Source: Sinotaia quadrata (Eukaryota; Mollusca; Gastropoda; Architaenioglossa; Viviparidae). From it: a DNA stretch of 64,000 nucleotides. The stretch covers positions 25,065,201 to 25,129,200 of the forward strand of contig CM054184.1 in assembly GCA_028829895.1 (NCBI GenBank), written 5' to 3'. The notes beneath the pieces were generated by a model that was not told the DNA's origin, did no database searches, and saw nothing but the letters and a program-made list of their open reading frames with translations. A program made the position numbers and the translations under genes. Positions 53,801-59,800 of this stretch are shown one piece after another (positions within the stretch are counted from its first letter, which is position 1; every line of letters starts with the position of its first letter).

Positions 53801-56800
53801 GTTTCTCACCACTCACTCTGCTTTATAGTGTGTGCATAATTAGAAGCTGTAATTATGAACTGAATTCGAAATTGGACAGTCAGAACAGCAACAAAAAAGA
53901 TGCCATATACAGCCACATTATAATTGTTTAAAATCAGTTGTATTATTTACCAGAGATAATTATGAATAAATTTCAAACATTCAAATACCACTCCCTGGAA
54001 GACATTAGTTTCAGGTCATCAGCAAATTCAGAATTCACCAAACTCACTTGTTTCAAAGTAGGGAACCATGTATATTTTTGTTTTTAAATAAAGAAAATGG
54101 CAAATATTTGTTCACTGGATTTTTTAAAATCCTTTGTTTTAGAGGAAGAAGTTGAAAATGACAGCTCATCTTTGGATGGGCATGAACAAAATGCATTTCT
54201 TACTCCAGAACCCTCATTGTCTGGTTTGACCTTTCGTGATCCTGACACTGGAATCACATATGTCCAGACACAACTTTTGCAGGTAAACAAAAAAAAATTT
54301 CTATTAAACAGTTGTGTTTGGGTTTTATAAAACTCACAATGTAGTGTAACATTTATCTGTATGTATCATTTGATTAGTTTATACCATGAGTTATATTTAA
54401 ACTGGTATTGCAAGGGCATTCTCAGTTAACTGGTTGAATAAATAGGAAATGCTGTTTCTGGTCTTATAGTCAAAGAATATGCTACACCAACAAAAAATGT
54501 GTTGGTGGTTTATCAGGATTCCTGTATCATTGAGTAGTGTAGTGTAGGATTAGTGTAAAAAATAGACTGTTTCAAATGTTAATATACATTTTAAACTTTA
54601 CTCAATTTACTGAATCTTGAGAATGTTATAATTAAATAGAATGAATGTACAAGTTAGCACGCACAAAAATAACACTTAGCTGTGACTGAATGTTCAGATT
54701 TTCAATTGCTGGTTGTTGTTGCAATAAATAGAAAGATTGTTTTGTTGTTTTTTTTTTCAATTTTAAAAATTCTTTGATTTATTGACTGATTTACTTTTGT
54801 TTAAGCTTAATAAACACAGTACAAATCATTACAGTAGTTTTGAATGCTTTAATGAATGTGGGGTTTTTTTGTTTTAAAACTAGTATTTGGAAAACACAGA
54901 CTGTTTTTCATCATTTATGAATGCATCTCTTTTTGTTTTAGCTCTATTATTATAAAAGGCACGATTTTCAGTATGCACATTTTCAGGGTTTTCATGCAGA
55001 TCTGAAATTTGGGGAAAGTCTGGAATTTGATTTTAGCTTTTCCAGGCCTGAAAAAGGTCTGGAAAATTGGTAAAATTCAAAATAGTCCGGGAAAAGTCTT
55101 AAATTTGAGGGGGTGGGAGTTAGTTTAAATTTTTGGGTCGTCTGAAGACAGAAAATTAGAAATCGTTTAATATTTAAGTCATCCGCAGACTAAAAATTTG
55201 AAACTGGAACAATGAGCTTGCCTTTTTACATTTTGAGTAATTGCACTTTTCAGATAATGTATGCATAATAAGAAAGTGCGGGAGAGCACAGTCATTGTGA
55301 CTTTGCAATTTCTGTCACAAGTTTATTGTCCACTGTCTGCTCCACATGTCTCTCTGCACACATTGAAAACACAGATCCGCTATTTATTTTCACAAGCTAA
55401 CCTGGGCACTTTTGCCATACCAATTAGCTCAAGCAGAACAATTGTAGTAATCTCCAGTAACTTCCTTGTACTAGAAATCATTCCAGGATGTCAGCATACA
55501 CTGCTGCCTTACATCAGTGTGGAGTGCCATGTATTCTTACAATTACACACTGCAGTAGAGGCTCCCAGCATCTGCTACAGTTGCAGCGGTTTATAATCAG
55601 TAAACCGGAGATTCAGATAATACATGAAAAGAAAGGCTACTTTACACTGAAAAATATAATCAAGGAGCAGCACTAAGTTTCCAGTTTATCGCTTTTTAAC
55701 TCATTCTGTCAGGTTCAAAATGTCATGTGGCAGCACTGTTTCAGGTACTTTTGCCTCTGAGCGTCAATTTGACATGTTGCTTTACTAAAAAATGAAAAGC
55801 AAGTGTAAATTTTAATTGAAAAGTATTATAGACAGACAGAATTTTTTTTAAAGTATGTCATTAAATTTATTTAAAATTCAAAAATTAATAAATAATAAAA
55901 TGCTTTCTTACCTTTCTGTTGAACTTGATAATTGAAAGATCTTACATCCCCACATGAAGAATGTTTTATTGTCCAATGTTGTGGGGATGTTTTGGTGATT
56001 TTTGTTGTTGATAAATATCCAGGGTGTCGCCTCATCAGAGATCGCACCCGGCAGAGTTAGACACAGAGCATCAAGCACGTAAATATTAAGTACTATTACT
56101 CATTGGCCACAGCTCCCGAGATGTGTCTGTAGAAAAACAGATATCATCCTTATGTGAAATATAAATCACTGTTCCAAAGGAATGATGAAGTAAAATCACT
56201 GAAATTATACATTGCCAGCCCCTACCAAAATAAGAGAGGAGATGTGAAGATTTATATTTTGTACGAAAATGTAGAATTGGCAATAACAGTTTCCACAGAT
56301 GTCCAGAAAAAAGTAGTAGTCTCTTCCAGCACACAATAAGTTTTGTTTTTCACAGCACTAACACCATTTGTGTGGTATTATATAATAAAATTTTCCACAG
56401 ATGTCTATGAAAAAAAGTAATAGTCTCTTCCAGCACACAATAAGTCTTGTTTTTCACAACACTAACTCCATTTGTTTGGTGTGGCAACTAAAAGTTTCTG
56501 AACTAATTAGCTGTCGATCGTTATCTGGATGAGTATACCCTTGAAATACATTCACAATAATGATCCTTCCGCACAACTAATTGTCAGTCACCCAACAGGG
56601 TCTTGGTCTTGCGGTCGAGAGTGACTAAGTCTGGCCTTGAAAGGTCTACCCACTGGTTAACTCTCCTCTCAAGCATTACTTGTCTAAAATAGCAGATTCC
56701 ACAGCACTATCTTGTCCGTCAATCTGTCTTTCCTAGCCCTTCCACTATCTCTCATCACGATGACAGGAACATGTGTTTAACCGTCTTTCTGTGTGTCATT

Positions 56801-59800
56801 ATTCATCTACACATGTACCCCTCTACTACAATAATAAGAGTGGATAGTTTAACAATTTTATTAAAGAAAAGAAAAAATAATAAAATTAACTCATTTACAA
56901 TTTTGATAATATTATAACCACACCAATGTAAGATATAGAAGTCACAGATTTCACAACACTTATTAACTCATACTTAAAAATAAAACAGTCATTAATTTTA
57001 TCCCCTAAAACAATTATTAGGAGGATACATACACAAGTTAACAAATGTTCAAACAAACTGCTGATATAATACAAAGAAGAAAATAGACAAAAGGAAAGAA
57101 GAATTAGAATGCCTGCTTTGAATGATATATTTCAAAGCAGGGTTCTTTACACAGAGCAACTTCACATATTGGACATCATGACTTGTCCTTTTCTCAATTT
57201 TGTTGTCTGTACAAACATGACATCTTTTCCTGGGTGTTCATTTAGTTGGATCAGGGCAAGGAGTATATGCAGTATAATGTTTGCCCATCAGCCTAAATGG
57301 TTGTAATTCAGCAGAGGACTGACCACCTTTAAAAAGTATGGACATCAGGATATTTTTGAAAGATTTCCCTGATGACCTAAAGTCTGAAGTCAAACAGTGT
57401 AATTGAATAAGTGTGTATTTTTTGTAAACAACACAGGCATTGTACAGTGCAATGTCAAGAATGTTAAGGAAAACTTTCTTCACAGTTTTTCTCTTGCTAG
57501 GGTATGCAGTTGTTACAGTCACACAAATCCACCCCTCCCATGTATTTGTTGTAATCACAAATGCATGCTGGTTTCAGAATTAGTTTTTTTGTTCTGTAAT
57601 GAGTTTTGCCTGTATTTCTTATTGCACTGTCATGATGCATTGTGCTAAACATAAGAATTTGTCTTGCCGCGCATAACAAGAAGTGCCATCACTATGGACA
57701 ATTGAATGTTGTCCTCGAGTGAGTGAGCCTGGAAATTTCTTTGGCATGTCTTTTCAGTTTCTCATGATAGTTCCACATATGTATGTGTTATTTGCCAGAA
57801 GAATGCTTGCTATGGTGGGGCTAGTGAAAAAGCGATCTCTGTACAGCTTGTAATATTTCTCTAGCAGTGGTTCTACAAGTGTTAGAACCACTTTCTCGCC
57901 CTGATTCCCTTCAGTACAAGTGTACCCAGTATCTTTTCCTATGTACATAATGAAATTGAAAACGTACCCTCTTGTACTCTCACAGATTTTGTATGATCTG
58001 ATTCCAAATTGTGCACGTTTAGATTTTGTATACTGCCTGAATCCTAAACGACCTTTCCATAACTTCAACAATTCATTCACACATATATTTTCACCAGGCA
58101 CATAAACTGATGAAAATACTTGTCTGAAATGATCAATAATCAATTGGATTTTGTGGATACAGTCGCTAGGTTCAAGGACGCTATTATTTGAAAAATGCAA
58201 ACAGCTTAGTAACAAACAAAATCTACGGCCTGGCATGACTTTATGAAAGAAAGGGGATAAAGGAAGTTCATCATTTGAAAAATAATGAGTAATAGAAGAC
58301 TTCTTATTCATTCCCATCAAAAAGATAAGCCTCCAAAATTGATAAAATTCAGATACCTTTGTACTGTATCATTGTTTGATACGAGACTGCAGCAAGGTTT
58401 GGTCACAAAAATAGATCTGCTGCATAATTATTCATGTACTCGACAATTCTTTGCACGAAATTCTCTGGTAAAAATGCTTCAAAAATATCAAGTACTGTAG
58501 CATTTTCTACAAATGGCCTTTGTACTCCATTGTTGCCTGTAAAATCGTGGGGCATCTCATCACATCACTTGACCAAACCATGTTTTGTGGACGACTGTTT
58601 TTTTGCATAGAACTATCATTGCCTCTTGCATCCAAAATTGCTGGTACAATTTCATCCTCTGATGATGAAGAAAAATCGGAATCATCAGCTGCATCACATT
58701 CCGACCCAGCTGTGGCTTCAAATTCCACGTATGAAGAAGCATCCACCTTCCCTGATGCCATTTCAAAAAGATAAATGAATGACCTAAAATGTAAAATCAC
58801 AAAATGGCTGCTGTTTAAATGCAAAATATGGAGTGATACTATAAAAAGGAAGGAAAGGGTCACATGAGGCATTCTAATTACAGTATCCAATGATAGAATT
58901 TATAACAGGTTGGTTGCTGAAGCTAGCCATGTGTTTTCTTTACACTCATTGGTTATTTTGAAAGCATGGCATAATTAACACTGAACCAGTGCATCTTTGG
59001 GTAATATAGATCCCAGTGGCATATTAGACCAGTTTGACTTTGGGGAGTTATGGTCCCAGTGACATGCTATGGGTTAACTCCATTCTCTTTTACATTCAAG
59101 TCTCAACTTAGTTTCCTGTAACAGTATTTATAAACCCAATACACACACACAGCATAATAAATACAACATAATATTTATGGACAGGTTCACTAGGAAAAAT
59201 TTCAAGTGTATAGCATACTATATATGAGTATTTTAGTTCAAACATTTGTAGAAATAATAGTCTACATACATAAAACAGCTCTACAAGTGTAACACATCAA
59301 TAGCAAAAATGCATGAAATATTTCTAAGACCATTCTCTCTCAACCATTAAGCTAACAATGCCTTTCAAGACTGGACTTCTTTGCCACACCAAATTCAAGT
59401 GATTAGACAATAGAATTTTCTACAGCAGATAAACTTTTTTATCTCAGCCCATTGGCTGGCCTTGTTCTGGTAAATCTTAACCATTGGATAATAAAACTAC
59501 TCACCCAATTAAACTAGTTTGCATTACATCAGCAATTTCTATCATATTCTCGAGTGTTTACTCCAACTCTGACGGATATTATCAAAAATTGTTAATAAAA
59601 TTTACAGCAGAAATTATATTATGTTTAGTAGGCCTATTATTAATCTTTTCTAAATGTCTTTTTCATTACAAAGTTATGAATATATGATGATGATGTTATG
59701 AATTCATTCTTTTTATAATTGATGTTTTGTTAATTTCTTTTTGTTTCCAGGATGACCCACCAACACAGTCAGTAATAGAAAGTGGATACACTGTTGGATT

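Noticed and set aside
55261..55676. Possible gene in intron 12
   Set aside because: Two overlapping frames without a domain or splice support; no continuous coding signal.
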